Shown here: positions 63,091 through 64,000 of the stretch, piece after piece
Layout: every line of letters begins with the position of its first letter
Position numbering within the stretch: the first letter of the stretch is position 1
From: Meghimatium bilineatum
Taxonomy: Eukaryota; Mollusca; Gastropoda; Stylommatophora; Philomycidae
NCBI GenBank assembly: GCA_034231615.1
Contig: CM067317.1
Span: 18,771,379 to 18,835,378, forward strand
DNA length: 64,000 nt
Direction of reading: 5' to 3'
The notes under the pieces: model-generated
What the model was told of the DNA's origin: nothing
Databases searched by the model: none
Seen by the model: only the letters and a program-made list of their open reading frames with translations
Position numbers and translations under genes: made by a program

Positions 63091-63555
63091 TGTGAATCGT
63101 GAGAGAAACCATTTACATATAAAAGCTTGAAAGAAGATATTTTGAAAGAAGTTAATTCTACAGAGAGCTGCTCAGTGATAGCAGAGGAAGACAATCCACA
63201 TTCTCGGGACACATCATGAAAAGAGAGAAGATACTCCACATTCTTGGACCACATCATGAGAAGAGAGAAGATAATCCATAATCTCGGGACACATCATGAG
63301 AAGAGAAAAGACAATTCACATTCTCGGGACACATCATGAGAAGAGAGATATTGGAGCACACTGTGATAGCAGGCAAGTTGAAGAGCAAGAGAGGTAGGGG
63401 AAGAGCAAGGGAGAAGATGCTAGACAACTTGGCATTGTGGCACTGGAAAACATCAGTATTGGAAATTAATGATACATGACAGAAGGTTCTGGACAGACAT
63501 GATAACAAATGCCATACATCATGGACTATAAGAAGATATATTTCAATAGTTTCAT
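63060..63555 (+). mobile_element. LINE C-terminal fragment with internal 40-bp repeats
   Basis: FIYGCES at about 63080, then three or four copies of a 40-bp unit (GACACATCATGAGAAGAGAG, 63205-63350) whose translation HIMRRE is part of the LINE C-terminus, then HTVIAGKLKSKRGRGRAREK followed by MLDNLALWHW. It ends 50 bp before ZNF277 exon 3. Confidence 0.8.
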
Positions 63556-63603
63556 AAAACAATCCATCCTTTTATTCTACCAGTAATTTTTTTTCTTTCT
63601 CAG

Positions 63604-63695
63604 ATATATGCGCTACTGGAAAAAACGTTTCGAAGAGAAATCATTCTCAGAATTCTGTTCCAAAATAGTGACTAATGTAGGAGTGAAAGATGATG
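63604..63695 (+). CDS. ZNF277: ZNF277-like zinc finger protein, exon 3
   Basis: The acceptor TTTCTTTCTCAG is followed by A, which completes Glu of exon 2, then 30 codons beginning YMRYWKKRFEEKSFSEFCSK and ending NVGVKDD plus one base; the donor is G/GTAATG. This matches the block after the first finger in ZNF277 proteins (YxxYWRKRF...DFCS). The remaining fingers must lie beyond the right edge. Confidence 0.9.
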
Positions 63696-64000
63696 GTAAT
63701 GTTTTATTTATCAAATTTTAGATGTTTGCTACAGAATATTCCTTGACTTATTTTTAATTACAAAAAATGGAAAATATAAACATTCATGATAAGGAAGGAG
63801 GGTTACTTACTCTTCTTATCAGCATCTAGAGCATCACATGGATCTACTCTCCAGATCATGCAGGAGTCAGAGGATATTGAATATTAGAGCTGATGCATTG
63901 GCAAGGAGTGCTGTAATGAATGGGTCCATGAGATGAATGCATGTTTATAGAATGATAGAAATGGAAGGTAGTAAGGAAGAGAGAGGAAAGTGCTACCTCT

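Overview
This is a 64 kb stretch of AT-rich animal nuclear DNA dominated by decayed mobile elements, with parts of two conserved protein-coding genes. There are no operons, and coding sequence is confined to short exons with GT/AG borders. The rest is non-LTR retrotransposon debris, SINE-like and foldback repeats, one intact DNA transposon, microsatellites, minisatellites and runs of 10 to 17 C or G. The gene content is metazoan. The mix of tRNA-headed SINEs, many LINE tails and large repeat-filled introns suggests an invertebrate, perhaps a mollusc, but the sequence alone does not fix the taxon.

Gene 1 (minus strand, about 2.4 to 13 kb, possibly reaching 38.7 kb) is an alpha-tubulin. Four coding exons (13033-12808, 9930-9782, 5726-5574, 2515-2403) join in phase and encode residues 2 to about 214. 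The other half lies beyond the left edge. An ATG directly followed by a consensus donor at 38633-38631 is a good candidate for the separate start-codon exon and would make intron 1 about 25.6 kb. The protein is a divergent isotype with an altered, one-residue-longer loop around lysine 40. Exon 5 is preceded by a tandem copy of its own 3' splice site, 51 nt upstream, in frame and without a stop.

Gene 2 (plus strand, 55,976 to the right edge) is the 5' part of a ZNF277-type C2H2 zinc-finger gene. Exon 1 is 55976-56030, exon 2 is 59471-60407 and exon 3 is 63604-63695, all joined in phase. Its first intron holds a three-level nest of transposons and its second holds three minisatellites.

Mobile elements: an intact 2.39 kb Tc1/mariner-superfamily transposon (14125-16509, 427-aa transposase, DD83E by my count, resembling the DD82E/Sailor group) sits in the RNase H domain of an I-type LINE, and removing it with one TA restores the LINE frame exactly. 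At least fifteen other LINE fragments were recognised by their RT, RNase H or C-terminal signatures. A SINE-like family ending in (GAA)n has three or more copies with clear target-site duplications. Two foldback repeat families occur, one carrying a recurring core that resembles a degenerate hammerhead ribozyme.

The most unusual items are the duplicated in-frame tubulin acceptor, the hammerhead-like core shared by foldback repeats at four loci, the intact DD83E element with a restorable target, and the three-level nest in the ZNF277 intron.
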